Source: Burkholderia cenocepacia (lineage in GTDB: Bacteria > Pseudomonadota > Gammaproteobacteria > Burkholderiales > Burkholderiaceae). Taken from it: a stretch of 64,000 nt of DNA. The stretch covers positions 558,001-622,000 of the forward strand of contig NZ_CP060041.1 of NCBI RefSeq assembly GCF_014211915.1, read 5' to 3'. Position 1 is the first letter of the stretch, and each line of letters starts with the position of its first letter. The notes below the pieces were generated by a model that worked only from the letters and a program-made list of their open reading frames with translations, did not search any database and was not told where the DNA came from. Below are positions 9,096 through 17,955 of the stretch, piece by piece. The position numbers and the translations under genes are program-made.

Positions 9096-10508
9096 TCAGT
9101 GGAAATCGTTCAGGTGCGGATACTGTTCGAACACGCCCGCGATCGTCTCGAGCGCCGCGTTGCACGCGGCATCGGAGGTTTCGGCGCCGATGCACACGCG
9201 TACCGCGTTCGGCCGCTCCGTGCCGCCGACGAGAAACGGATCGGGCGACGTCACCGCGATCTTGCGGGAGCGCAGTTCGCGCACGATCCGCTCGGCCTGC
9301 CAGTAGTCGGGCACGCGCAGCCAGGCCGACAGCGCGTTCGGGTGCGCACCGAGCACATACGGCCCCAGCGCGGCCTTCACCCTCTCCTGACGCACCGCGA
9401 GCCGCTGGCGCTGCAGTTCGACGAGCCGCCGCGCGGTGCCGTCGGCGATCCAGCGCGTCGCGATCTCCGCGATCGGCGACGTCGCCATCCAGCAGCTCAC
9501 GCGCAGCACGCTCTCGACGCGCAACGCGAGCCGCCGCGGCATCGCGAGATAGCCCGTGCGCAATCCGGTCAGCACCGATTTCGTCATGCTCGTGCAGTAG
9601 AAGCCGAGCTCCGGGATCAGGCTGGCGATCGGCGTGCCCGTCTTCTCGGGCAGCGGGCCGTACACGTCGTCCTCGATCACGTACACGCCGTAGCGCGTCG
9701 CGATGCGCGCGATCGAGCGCCGCCGCGACTCGGGCATCAGCGACACGGTTGGGTTATTGAGGGTCGGCGTGCAGACGAGCGCACTGATCCGTTCGCTGTC
9801 GCACATCTCCTCGAAATGTTCGGGACGGATGCCGTGCTCGTCCATCTCGAGCCCCTTCAGCGTAAACCCGAGCACGTTCGCGGAGCCGATCACGCCGTGA
9901 TCGGTCAGGCTCTCGCACAACACGGTGTCGCCCGGCCCGACGATCGACGCGAGCGCGAGAAAGATGCCATGCGCCGCGCCGTTCGTGACCAGCAATGATT
10001 CGCGGTGCACCGGCATGTTCAGCGACGCGAGCCATGCGGCGCCGGCGTCGCGATGCGCATCGAGGCCGGCGATCGGCCGGAACGAGCGAATCCACGGCTG
10101 ATCGTCGGTGCCGGCCAGCGCCGTGCACACGCCGCGCCACGCGGCATCGTGCTCGGGCGTGTGCACGATGCGGGCGATCGAGAAGTCGACCAGTTCGCGC
10201 TCGGTCGTATCGAGGATGTAGTTCGACATCGATTCCGTCACGCGCGCGGCCACGAAGCTGCCGCGGCCGACCTCGCAGCGGATCAGCCCCTGGCGCTCCA
10301 GTTCCTTGTACGCGTTGGTGACGGTCTGCACGCTGACGCCGAGGCTCGATGCGACGTCGCGCTGCGGCGCGAGCCGGGCGCCCGGCGCGAGCGCGCCGTT
10401 CTCGATGTCGCTGGCGATCGCCTTCACGAGCCGCTTGTATTTCGACTCGATGCCGTGCACCGCGCCGAGCGCGTCGCGCCAGCCTGCCGATACCTCGGTC
10501 CGTCCCAT
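9096..10508 (-). CDS. enuR: EnuR, MocR-type GntR/aminotransferase regulator of ectoine catabolism
   Basis: A 470-residue MocR regulator. The N-terminal GntR winged helix spans about residues 18-85 (LAPQRDVASSLGVSVQTVTNAYKEL) and is followed by a class I aminotransferase-like effector domain. The PLP lysine is present in TSMTKSVLTGLRTGY, as in known EnuR, where PLP-bound protein senses diaminobutyrate-type intermediates. It is co-oriented with and directly upstream of eutB, as in proteobacterial ectoine clusters. ATG 10508 gives the usual N-terminus. It probably represses its own operon until the inducer appears. Confidence 0.88.
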   Translation of the reverse strand: MGRTEVSAGWRDALGAVHGIESKYKRLVKAIASDIENGALAPGARLAPQRDVASSLGVSVQTVTNAYKELERQGLIRCEVGRGSFVAARVTESMSNYILDTTERELVDFSIARIVHTPEHDAAWRGVCTALAGTDDQPWIRSFRPIAGLDAHRDAGAAWLASLNMPVHRESLLVTNGAAHGIFLALASIVGPGDTVLCESLTDHGVIGSANVLGFTLKGLEMDEHGIRPEHFEEMCDSERISALVCTPTLNNPTVSLMPESRRRSIARIATRYGVYVIEDDVYGPLPEKTGTPIASLIPELGFYCTSMTKSVLTGLRTGYLAMPRRLALRVESVLRVSCWMATSPIAEIATRWIADGTARRLVELQRQRLAVRQERVKAALGPYVLGAHPNALSAWLRVPDYWQAERIVRELRSRKIAVTSPDPFLVGGTERPNAVRVCIGAETSDAACNAALETIAGVFEQYPHLNDFH

Positions 10509-10687
10509 CTCGATGTCTCCGTCGTGGCTTCCGCATGGTCGCTCAGAAAGACACCCTGAAAATATTGTCCTAGTGCAATCGCGCGCGAAAGCAGGACGTT
10601 GCGGGTCGAATCGGACAGTGCAATCGGCGTGCCCGCACGGACGCCGGCGCGGCACTTCGATTGTTCGGAGGAATGTCGGGGAAGCGG

Positions 10688-11512
10688 CTACCCGCGCAGA
10701 ATGCGCCGTGCCTTCAGGATCACCGGCATGTCGACCATCCTGCCGTCGAGCGCGACCGCCGCGCCGCCGCTCGCGTCGACGGCATCGAGCACGCGCCGCG
10801 CCCACGCCTGCTCCGCGTCGGTCCACGCATACGCGCGATGCACCGCGTCGAGCTGCTTCGGGTGAATGCACAGTTTTCCGCCGAAGCCGAACCGCCGCGC
10901 GTGGCGCGCATGCCGTTCGATCGCGGCGGGATCGTCGATGATCGTCGACACGCCGTCGACCGGCGGCGCGATGCCGGCCAGCCGCGACGCGAGCACGATC
11001 CGCGAGCGGAATGCGTTCAACTCTTCCCCGTCGCCGTCGATGCCGAGATCGACCTGGAAATCGAGCGTGCCGAACGCCACGCGCACGACGCGCGGCGCGG
11101 CACACACCTGATCGAGCCCCGCGATCCCGGCCGCCGTCTCGACGATCGGCAGCAGTTCGAGCGCGCCGTGCGCGTGCGCGAGTACGGCATCGAGCTGCGC
11201 ACGCGTCTCGCATTTCGGCAGCATCACGCCAGCTACACCCGGATGCTCGGCGATCGCAGCGAGGTCGTCGGCGAACCACGCGGTATCGACCGCATTCACA
11301 CGCACCCACACGGGCCGCGCGGCATCGAGCCGCGCGACGACCGCGTCGCGCGCCGCCGGCTTGCCGTCCGGCGGCACCGCGTCCTCGAGATCCACGATCA
11401 CCGCGTCGGCGCCGGCCGCGCGCGCCTTCTCGAAACGCTCCGGCCGATTGCCGGGAACGAAGAGCCACGAACGGGCGCAGGCGGAGGCAGTGGCGGGAAT
11501 CGTGTTGGTCAT
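10688..11512 (-). CDS. HpcH/HpaI (CitE-like) lyase, candidate (S)-citramalyl-CoA lyase
   Basis: A 274-residue CitE-family TIM-barrel lyase. SWLFVPGNRPERFEKA starts the first strand, VDLEDAVPPDGK holds the acidic metal-binding residues, ELLPIVETAAG carries the metal-ligand Glu, and FGGKLCIHPKQL closes the barrel. It is the last gene of a four-gene minus-strand operon with a MaoC hydratase, acyl-CoA dehydrogenase and family III CoA-transferase. That set matches the itaconate pathway, in which this enzyme would cleave citramalyl-CoA to acetyl-CoA and pyruvate. Related lyases cleave malyl- or methylmalyl-CoA, so the substrate is inferred. ATG 11512 is followed by the family core. Confidence 0.75.
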   Translation of the reverse strand: MTNTIPATASACARSWLFVPGNRPERFEKARAAGADAVIVDLEDAVPPDGKPAARDAVVARLDAARPVWVRVNAVDTAWFADDLAAIAEHPGVAGVMLPKCETRAQLDAVLAHAHGALELLPIVETAAGIAGLDQVCAAPRVVRVAFGTLDFQVDLGIDGDGEELNAFRSRIVLASRLAGIAPPVDGVSTIIDDPAAIERHARHARRFGFGGKLCIHPKQLDAVHRAYAWTDAEQAWARRVLDAVDASGGAAVALDGRMVDMPVILKARRILRG

Positions 11513-11531
11513 CGTCGTCGTGAAAGCGCAA

Positions 11532-12710
11532 TCAGATCGTGCCGTTCGCGCGCAGCGCATCGATCCGCGCGCGGTCGTAGCCGAGTTCCGTGAGGATCGC
11601 GTCGGTATGCTGGCCGAGCGCCGGCACCGCATCCATGCGCGGCTCGACGCCGGCGGGCAACCCGGGCGGCAATAGCGCGGGCACCGGGCCCGCGGCCGTG
11701 TCGACGCTGCGCCAGCGCACCCGCGCCTGCAATTGCGGGTGCCGCCATACGTCGTCGAGCGTGTTCATCCGTGCGTTCGCGATGCCGGCCGCGTCGAGCC
11801 GCTGCATCACGTCGGCGGCCGTCAGCGTCGCAAATGCATCGACGATCAGCGCATCCACCACGTCGCGCGCCGCATGCCGTTTCGAATTCGCATTGAAACG
11901 CGGATCGTCGGCCAGCGCCGGCTGCCGCAGCACCTGCGCGCAGAACAGTTTCCATTCGCGCTCGTTCTGCAGCCCGAGCATCACGGTCTTGCCGTCCCCG
12001 GCCGGGAATGGCCCGTACGGGCAGATCGTCGCGTGCGACGCGCCCGATGGCGCGGGCGGGCTTTGGCCGTCGATCGCGTAGTAGAGCGGGTAGCCCATCC
12101 ACTCGACCATGCTCTCCAGCATCGACACGTCGATCCGGCAACCTTCACCGGTGCGGCCGCGCATCAGCAGCGCGCTCAGGATGCTGGTGTACGCGTACAT
12201 GCCGGCCGCGATGTCCGCGATCGAGCAGCCGGCCTTCGCCGGTTGCCCGGCCGAACCCGTGATCGACAGGAACCCGGCTTCGCTCTGGATCAGCAGGTCG
12301 TAGGCCTTGCGGTCGCGATACGGGCCGTCGCCGCCGTAACCCGAGATGTCGCAGACGATCAGGCGCGGATGCGTGTGCTTCAACGCGTCGTAGCCGAGGC
12401 CGAGCCGCTCGGCCGCACCGGGCGCGAGATTCTGCACGAGCACGTCGGCATCCGCGAGCAGCGCGTCGAGCACGGCGGCCGCATCGGGTTGCTTGACGTC
12501 GAGCGTCAGGCTCTCCTTCGAGCGGTTCACCCACACGAAGTGCGACGACAGCCCGTGCACGCGTTCGTCGTAGCCGCGCGCGAAATCGCCGCTGCCGGGC
12601 CGTTCGATCTTGATCACGCGCGCGCCGAGATCGGCGAGCTGGCGCGTGCAGAACGGCGCCGCGATCGCATGTTCGAGGGTGATCACCTTGATGCCGTCGA
12701 GGGGTCGCAT
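11532..12710 (-). CDS. Family III (CaiB/BaiF) CoA-transferase, candidate itaconate CoA-transferase
   Basis: A 392-residue formyl-CoA-transferase-family protein. It starts with the typical PLDGIKVITLEHAIAAPF and LADLGARVIKIERPGSGDFAR, has the NRSKESLTLDVK segment, and carries KAYDLLIQSEAGFLS, where the family normally places its nucleophilic aspartate. It is full length. It is followed 19 bp on by the lyase gene and preceded 12 bp upstream by the acyl-CoA dehydrogenase. In the Pseudomonas itaconate cluster the activating enzyme also belongs to family III. Succinate or mesaconate as CoA acceptor is possible. Confidence 0.78.
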   Translation of the reverse strand: MRPLDGIKVITLEHAIAAPFCTRQLADLGARVIKIERPGSGDFARGYDERVHGLSSHFVWVNRSKESLTLDVKQPDAAAVLDALLADADVLVQNLAPGAAERLGLGYDALKHTHPRLIVCDISGYGGDGPYRDRKAYDLLIQSEAGFLSITGSAGQPAKAGCSIADIAAGMYAYTSILSALLMRGRTGEGCRIDVSMLESMVEWMGYPLYYAIDGQSPPAPSGASHATICPYGPFPAGDGKTVMLGLQNEREWKLFCAQVLRQPALADDPRFNANSKRHAARDVVDALIVDAFATLTAADVMQRLDAAGIANARMNTLDDVWRHPQLQARVRWRSVDTAAGPVPALLPPGLPAGVEPRMDAVPALGQHTDAILTELGYDRARIDALRANGTI

Positions 12711-12722
12711 CGTCGGCCTCCG

Positions 12723-13886
12723 TCAGAACGAGCGCGGCAGGTCGAGGATGTGCTCCGCGACGTAGGCCAGGATCAGGTTGGTCGAGATCGGCGCGACCTG
12801 GTACAGCCGCGTCTCGCGAAACTTGCGCTCGACGTCGTATTCGCATGCGAAGCCGAAGCCGCCGTGGAATTGCAGGCATGCGTTCGCGGCCTCCCACGAC
12901 GCGTCGGCCGCGAGCAGCTTCGCCATGTTCGCCTGCGCGCCACACGGCGCGTGCGCATCGAACCGGCGCGCGGCGTCGAAACGCATCAGGCTCGCGGCCT
13001 CGACGTTCACGAACGCGCGCGCGATCGGAAACTGCACGCCCTGGTTCTGCCCGATCGGGCGACCGAACACGACGCGCTCCTTCACGTACTGCGACACCTT
13101 GTCGATGAACCAGTAGCCGTCGCCGATGCATTCGGCCGCGATCAGCGTGCGCTCCGCGTTCAGCCCGTCGAGGATGTACTTGAAGCCTTGCCCCTCCTCG
13201 CCGATCAGGTTCTCGGCCGGAATCTCGAGGTTGTCGAAGAACAGCTCGTTGGTCTCGTGATTGACCATGTTCGGAATCAGCCGCACCGTCAGCCCGTGAC
13301 CGATGGCGTCGTGCAGGTCGACGACGAAGATCGACATCCCTTCGGACTTTTTCTTCACGTCGGCGAGCGGCGTCGTGCGCGCGAGCAGGATCATCAGGTC
13401 CGAATGCTGCACGCGCGAGATCCATACCTTCTGCCCGTTGATCACGTAACGATCGCCGCGCCGCTCGGCGGTCGTCTTGATCTTCGTCGTGTCGGTGCCA
13501 GTGGTCGGCTCGGTCACGGCCATCGACTGCAGGCGCAGCTCGCCGCTCGCGATCTTCGGCAGGTACGCGCGCTTCTGTTCGGCCGAACCGTGGCGCAACA
13601 GCGTGCCCATGTTGTACATCTGCCCGTGGCACGCGCCGGAGTTGCCGCCCGCGCGGTTGATCTCCTCCATGATGATCGACGCCTCGGTGAGGCCGAGCCC
13701 CGAGCCGCCGTATTCCTGCGGAATCAGCGCGGCGAGCCAGCCGGCCTTGGTCAGCGCGTCGACGAACGCGTCGGGATAGCCGCGCGCGTCGTCGATCTGG
13801 CGGAAATACTCGCCGGGAAACTGGCTGCACAGGTCGCGCACCGCTTCGCGGATGTCCTGGTACGGGTCGTGTTGCGTCGTCTGCAT
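12723..13886 (-). CDS. Acyl-CoA dehydrogenase
   Basis: A 387-residue acyl-CoA dehydrogenase with the N-terminal helical domain (IPQEYGGSGLGLTEASIIMEE), the FAD-contacting QSMAVTEPTTGTDTT and W-I-S segments, and the C-terminal domain ending in QFHGGFGFACEYDVERKFRE. It starts at ATG 13886. An alternative in-frame ATG at 13928 overlaps the stop of the upstream hydratase, so the two may be coupled. A related dehydrogenase accompanies the Pseudomonas itaconate genes but has no settled role there. Broad-range short-chain or branched acyl-CoA oxidation is the safe statement. Confidence 0.82.
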   Translation of the reverse strand: MQTTQHDPYQDIREAVRDLCSQFPGEYFRQIDDARGYPDAFVDALTKAGWLAALIPQEYGGSGLGLTEASIIMEEINRAGGNSGACHGQMYNMGTLLRHGSAEQKRAYLPKIASGELRLQSMAVTEPTTGTDTTKIKTTAERRGDRYVINGQKVWISRVQHSDLMILLARTTPLADVKKKSEGMSIFVVDLHDAIGHGLTVRLIPNMVNHETNELFFDNLEIPAENLIGEEGQGFKYILDGLNAERTLIAAECIGDGYWFIDKVSQYVKERVVFGRPIGQNQGVQFPIARAFVNVEAASLMRFDAARRFDAHAPCGAQANMAKLLAADASWEAANACLQFHGGFGFACEYDVERKFRETRLYQVAPISTNLILAYVAEHILDLPRSF

Positions 13887-13924
13887 GTCCGTCGTCGATG
13901 AAGGAAGAAAGGAAAGGGAGCGCG

Positions 13925-14785
13925 TCATGCGAGGGCCGCGGTGGCCTGCATCGTCAACCAGCCGTCGCGGTCCTTCGCCCACAGCTCGATCGTGCGGCCG
14001 TCGTCCGACGGCTTGCCGCACAGCGTGAACGGCTGCCCGTCGAAGGTCGGGCGCACCGCGCGAAACGCAAAGCTCGCGAGCGTCGCGTCCGGCCGTTCGC
14101 GGTGCACGAGATCGACGAGCAGCGTCGCGATCAGCGGGCCGTGCACGACGAGCCCCGGATAGCCTTCTTCCTGCGTCACGTAGCTGCGGTCGTAGTGAAT
14201 GCGATGGCCGTTGAAGGTCAGCGCCGAATAGCGGAACAGCATCACCGCGTCGGCCGTGACCGTGCGCGACCACGCTTCGCCGGCAGGCGGCGCGACCGGC
14301 TTCGGTGCGGGCGCACCCGGCTGCGGCGCGTCGCGATAAACGATGTCGTGCTCCTCCTCGACGCACAGCGCGCCGCCGGCTTCGATCCGGTGCTGCACCG
14401 TCACGAACACGAGCCGGCCGCTGCGACCAGTCTTGTCCTCGATGTTCGCGATCGTCGATTCGCGTGTCGCACGCTGGCCGGCGCGCAGCGGCGCATGGAA
14501 CGTCAGCCGGCCGCCGGCCCACATGCGGCGCGGCAGCGGCACCGGCGGCAGGAAGCCGCCGCGCTTCGGGTGGCCGTCGGGGCCGACCTCGGCCAGCGGC
14601 GCGACCGGCAGAAAGTAGAGCCAGTGCCACATCGGCGGCACGACGTCGCCGGGCGACGGGCGGTCGAGCGTGGCGGCCAGCGCGTTCAGCGGGAACGCGG
14701 TGATGTCGTCGCCAAGCGTTTCGGTCTTGCCGAGCCACGCGTCGAGCGACGCGGGGGCGGCAGGCTGCGGGGATGAGGTCGGCAC
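13925..14785 (-). CDS. MaoC-like hydratase, candidate itaconyl-CoA / mesaconyl-CoA hydratase
   Basis: A 286-residue double hot-dog protein. The N-terminal FAS1-like dehydratase half (about residues 15-145) contains PPMWHWLYFLP and the HAPLRAGQRATRES segment. The C-terminal MaoC-like half carries FNGHRIHYDRSYVTQEEGYPGLVVHGPL, with the hydratase-type Asp/His region. I chose GTG 14785 because a GGAG sits 7 nt upstream and the family N-terminus follows; further upstream residues look unrelated. It heads the four-gene operon that fits itaconate breakdown, where it would hydrate itaconyl-CoA to citramalyl-CoA. Confidence 0.78.
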   Translation of the reverse strand: MPTSSPQPAAPASLDAWLGKTETLGDDITAFPLNALAATLDRPSPGDVVPPMWHWLYFLPVAPLAEVGPDGHPKRGGFLPPVPLPRRMWAGGRLTFHAPLRAGQRATRESTIANIEDKTGRSGRLVFVTVQHRIEAGGALCVEEEHDIVYRDAPQPGAPAPKPVAPPAGEAWSRTVTADAVMLFRYSALTFNGHRIHYDRSYVTQEEGYPGLVVHGPLIATLLVDLVHRERPDATLASFAFRAVRPTFDGQPFTLCGKPSDDGRTIELWAKDRDGWLTMQATAALA

Positions 14786-15064
14786 GTCGGTCTCCGGTGC
14801 GCTGCAATGACCCTGAATATGCACGCCACGCGCGGCTTCGCGAAGTCGGCTTTCCCGAACCGGGGCTTCGAATTTGCTTAACGCGCGCGGGCATGTGCCG
14901 TGCTGCCGGACGGTTCTCGTCTGACTATTCAATATAGTCGGCCCGCCGAACGTGCGCGGCTCGCGGTCGCCGGCCTTGCCGCTTGACCCCGGACGACACG
15001 CCACCTAAATTGCTTCAGACGGGCCGGCCGGGCCGCATGCGACGTGTCATTCGGGTGACAAAAA

Positions 15065-15080
15065 CGATAGTTTGCTATCG
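15065..15080. promoter_or_regulatory. Candidate MarR operator and promoter
   Basis: The perfect inverted repeat CGATAG-TTTG-CTATCG lies 27 bp upstream of the MarR start codon. It overlaps a possible -35 (TTGCTA, 15073-15078) with a -10-like TATCAT at 15095-15100 after a 16-bp spacer. Binding there would block the promoter, which suggests autorepression of the efflux operon. Confidence 0.6.
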
Positions 15081-15107
15081 AATGTTTTTGCCCCTATCAT
15101 CTCGCCC

Positions 15108-15587
15108 ATGACCAATCTGCACGACCTCCGCCTCGCCGTCAGCAGCCTGCTCGTGCTCACCGCGCGCAAGTGGCGCCGCACCAGCGACGGCGTACTGACC
15201 GCGTACAACGTGTCCGAGGCCTGCGCGACGCCGCTGCTGATCGCCGGGCGCCTCGGTGAAGGCGTGCGGCAAGGCACGCTCGCCGAGCACGTCGGCATCG
15301 AAGGGCCGTCGCTCGTGCGCCTGCTCGATCAATTGTGCGCGGCCGGCCTCGCACGCCGCGACGAGGACCCGCACGATCGCCGCGCGAAGACAATCTCGCT
15401 GACAGTTGCCGGCCGCGCGGTCACCGCGCAGATGGAGGACGACCTGCGCGCGCTGCGCGCCCAGGTACTCAAGGGTGTGTCGCGCGCCGATCTCGAAGCC
15501 ACGCTGCGCGTGCTGAACGCGTTCAACACAGCCGACCCGCATCCGCCGGCGTCGCGCCCGCCCCACTCCGCCGATTCCGCGTCATGA
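15108..15587 (+). CDS. MarR-family transcriptional regulator
   Basis: A 159-residue winged-helix regulator. The recognition region GTLAEHVGIEGPSLVRLLDQL is followed by the wing motif DPHDRRAKTISLT, typical of MarR proteins that control aromatic-acid or antibiotic efflux. ATG 15108 was chosen because it immediately follows a -10-like element and the family N-terminus. The stop overlaps the ATG of the FUSC gene (ATGA), so the two are translationally coupled and the protein most probably represses its own efflux operon through the palindrome just upstream. It also lies divergent from the candidate itaconate operon, 322 bp away, so cross-control is possible but unproven. Confidence 0.85.
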   Translation: MTNLHDLRLAVSSLLVLTARKWRRTSDGVLTAYNVSEACATPLLIAGRLGEGVRQGTLAEHVGIEGPSLVRLLDQLCAAGLARRDEDPHDRRAKTISLTVAGRAVTAQMEDDLRALRAQVLKGVSRADLEATLRVLNAFNTADPHPPASRPPHSADSAS

Positions 15588-17707
15588 CCTATCCGAGCCT
15601 CCGCGACTGGCTGTTCTCGGGCAAGACGTTCGCCGCGTCGATGCTGGCGCTGTACCTCGGCCTGTATTTCCAGTTGCCGCGCCCGTACTGGGCGATGGCG
15701 AGCGTCTACATCGTGTCGAACCCGTTCGTCGGCGCGACGCGCTCGAAGGCGCTGTACCGCGCGCTCGGTACCGCGCTCGGGGCGGCCGCCGCGATCTTCT
15801 TCGTGCCGCCGTTCGTCGAGACGCCGCTCCTGTTCAGCATCATCGTCGCGACCTGGTGCGGCACGCTGCTGTACCTCGCGATCTCCGACCGCACCGCGCG
15901 CAGCTACGTCTTCATGCTCGCCGGCTATACGATGCCGCTGGTCGCGCTGCCCACCGTCACCGATCCGTCCACCATCTTCGACGTCGCGATCGCGCGCACC
16001 GAGGAAATCGTGCTCGGCATCGTGTGCGCGAGCGTGGTCGGCAGCGCCGTGTTCCCGAACCGGCTCGCGCCGACGCTGATCGAGCGCACCGACGCGTGGT
16101 TCAAGGACGCCGCGTTCTACGGCCGCGAAACGCTGTCCGGGCACCTGGCCGGCAAGGCGCTGTCCGCATGCCGGCAGCGGCTCGCCGCGACCATCACCGG
16201 CCTTGAGTTCCTGCTGAGCCAGCTGGGCTACGACCATGCGCATCCGCGCGTGCTGGCCCGCGCGCAGGCGCTCGCGGGCCGGATGCAGCTGTTCCTGCCG
16301 CTGATGTCGTCGCTCGCCGACCCGCTGATCGCGCTGATGCGCGACCTGCACGTGCGCCCGCCCGCGCTCGACGCGCTGCTGGCCGACGCCGCGAAGTGGT
16401 TCGACGCGCCGCTGCCGGCGGTGAAGACCGGCACCGACGGTGACATGGCGCACGATCCGGTCGCGGACGACCTGCGCGAGCGCATCGCCGCGCTGCAGCC
16501 GCCCGACAGCGCACTGGCGAGCTGGGACGGCGCGCTGCTGTCGAATGCGCTGTGGCGGCTGCGCCAGGTCATCGACATCTGGCAGGACTGCCGTTCGCTG
16601 CGCGCATTGATCGCGAACGAGTCGGGCGTGTGGCAGCCGCGCTACCGGCACTGGCGGCTCGGCGGCACCGAACGCTTCTTCGATCGCGGGATGATGCTGT
16701 TCTCGACGCTGACCGTCGTGTTCGCGATCGTGTTCGCGTGCTGGCTGTGGATCTCGTCCGGCTGGCACGACGGCGCGGCCGCCGTCACGCTCGTGGCCGT
16801 GTCGTGCAGCTTCTTCGCCGCGCTCGACGAGCCCGCGCCGCTGGTGTTCAAGTTCTTCCTGTCGACCACCGCAAGCGTCGTGTTCGCGGGCCTGTACCTG
16901 TTCGTCGTGCTGCCGCACGTGCACGATTTCGCGATGCTCGTGCTGATGTTCGCGGGCCCGTTCATCCTGATCGGCACGCTGCTGCCGCGCCCGCAGTTCA
17001 ACATGGTGACCATGCTCGTCGCGGTGAACACGGCCACCTTCATCAGCATCCAGAGTGCGTACGAGGCCGATTTCTTCGTGTTCCTGAACAGCAACCTCGC
17101 GGGCGTCGCCGGGCTGCTGTTCGCATACGTGTGGACGCGCGCGACGCGACCGTTCGGCGCCGAACTCGCGGTGCGGCGCCTGCTGCGCTCGGGCTGGGAG
17201 GACGTCGCGCGCTCCGCATCGACGCAGCCGCTCGACGATCAGCGCAACCACGCATCGCGGATGCTCGATCGCGTCACGCAACTGCTGCCGCGCCTCGGCG
17301 CGTCCGACGACCACCGCCACCCGTCGATCGAAAGCTTTCGCGACCTGCGCATCGCGCTGAATGCGCTCGACCTGCGCCGCTCGCGGCGCCGGCTGTCGGG
17401 CGACGTGCCCGACGCGATCGATCGCGTGCTGGCCGGCGTCACCGATCACTACACCCGCTGCGCGGCCGCGAACGCGCGCCAGCCCGTGCCGCCCGCGCTG
17501 CTCGCGACGATCGACGACGCGCTGCGGCGCGTGGCCGGCCGCAACCTGCCGGCCGCCGCGCAGGCCGACGGCGCGGCCGCGCCCGCGGTGCCGGCCACGC
17601 ATCGCCGGCTGCGCGACACGCTGCATGCGCTCGTCGGCCTGCGCCTGTCGCTGTATCCGGCCGCGGCCGCGCAAGCGCCGCAGGCGCCGGACGGAGCGCG
17701 CGCATGA
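15584..17707 (+). CDS. FUSC-family inner-membrane transporter (AaeB-like)
   Basis: A 707-residue member of the fusaric-acid-resistance / aromatic-acid exporter family. Two blocks of transmembrane segments are visible, about residues 10-160 and 365-530, each followed by a long soluble region; this duplicated layout is typical of the family. It starts at ATG 15584, overlapping the MarR stop. With DUF1656, HlyD and outer-membrane factor genes following, it forms a complete envelope-spanning efflux operon. Aromatic acids such as hydroxybenzoates or fusaric acid are the likely substrates. Confidence 0.87.
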   Translation: MTYPSLRDWLFSGKTFAASMLALYLGLYFQLPRPYWAMASVYIVSNPFVGATRSKALYRALGTALGAAAAIFFVPPFVETPLLFSIIVATWCGTLLYLAISDRTARSYVFMLAGYTMPLVALPTVTDPSTIFDVAIARTEEIVLGIVCASVVGSAVFPNRLAPTLIERTDAWFKDAAFYGRETLSGHLAGKALSACRQRLAATITGLEFLLSQLGYDHAHPRVLARAQALAGRMQLFLPLMSSLADPLIALMRDLHVRPPALDALLADAAKWFDAPLPAVKTGTDGDMAHDPVADDLRERIAALQPPDSALASWDGALLSNALWRLRQVIDIWQDCRSLRALIANESGVWQPRYRHWRLGGTERFFDRGMMLFSTLTVVFAIVFACWLWISSGWHDGAAAVTLVAVSCSFFAALDEPAPLVFKFFLSTTASVVFAGLYLFVVLPHVHDFAMLVLMFAGPFILIGTLLPRPQFNMVTMLVAVNTATFISIQSAYEADFFVFLNSNLAGVAGLLFAYVWTRATRPFGAELAVRRLLRSGWEDVARSASTQPLDDQRNHASRMLDRVTQLLPRLGASDDHRHPSIESFRDLRIALNALDLRRSRRRLSGDVPDAIDRVLAGVTDHYTRCAAANARQPVPPALLATIDDALRRVAGRNLPAAAQADGAAAPAVPATHRRLRDTLHALVGLRLSLYPAAAAQAPQAPDGARA

Positions 17708-17741
17708 GCCGGCTTTCCACCTTGTCATTCCGACCGCGACC

Positions 17742-17954
17742 ATGATCGGCGAAATCGATATCTTCGGCGTGTTCGTGCCGGCCCCGCTCGTGCTGATGCT
17801 GATCGCATACCTGATCAACATCGTCGTGCGCGCGGTGCTCGAGCGCGTCGGCTTCTACCGCCTCGTCTGGCACCGTTCGATCTTCGACCTCGGCATCTAT
17901 GTATTCGTGCTGGCCGCCGTCGTGATCGTGTCCCACCAACTCGTGGCTACCTAA
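17742..17954 (+). CDS. DUF1656 small membrane protein
   Basis: A 70-residue protein with two hydrophobic segments (about residues 10-30 and 47-65), starting MIGEIDIFGVFVPAP. The pattern and the position between a FUSC transporter and a HlyD adaptor are diagnostic of DUF1656 (AaeX/YtcA-like) proteins. It ends 1 bp before the start codon of the HlyD gene. Its role is unknown; it is assumed to assist the efflux complex. Confidence 0.85.
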   Translation: MIGEIDIFGVFVPAPLVLMLIAYLINIVVRAVLERVGFYRLVWHRSIFDLGIYVFVLAAVVIVSHQLVAT

Positions 17955-17955
17955 C

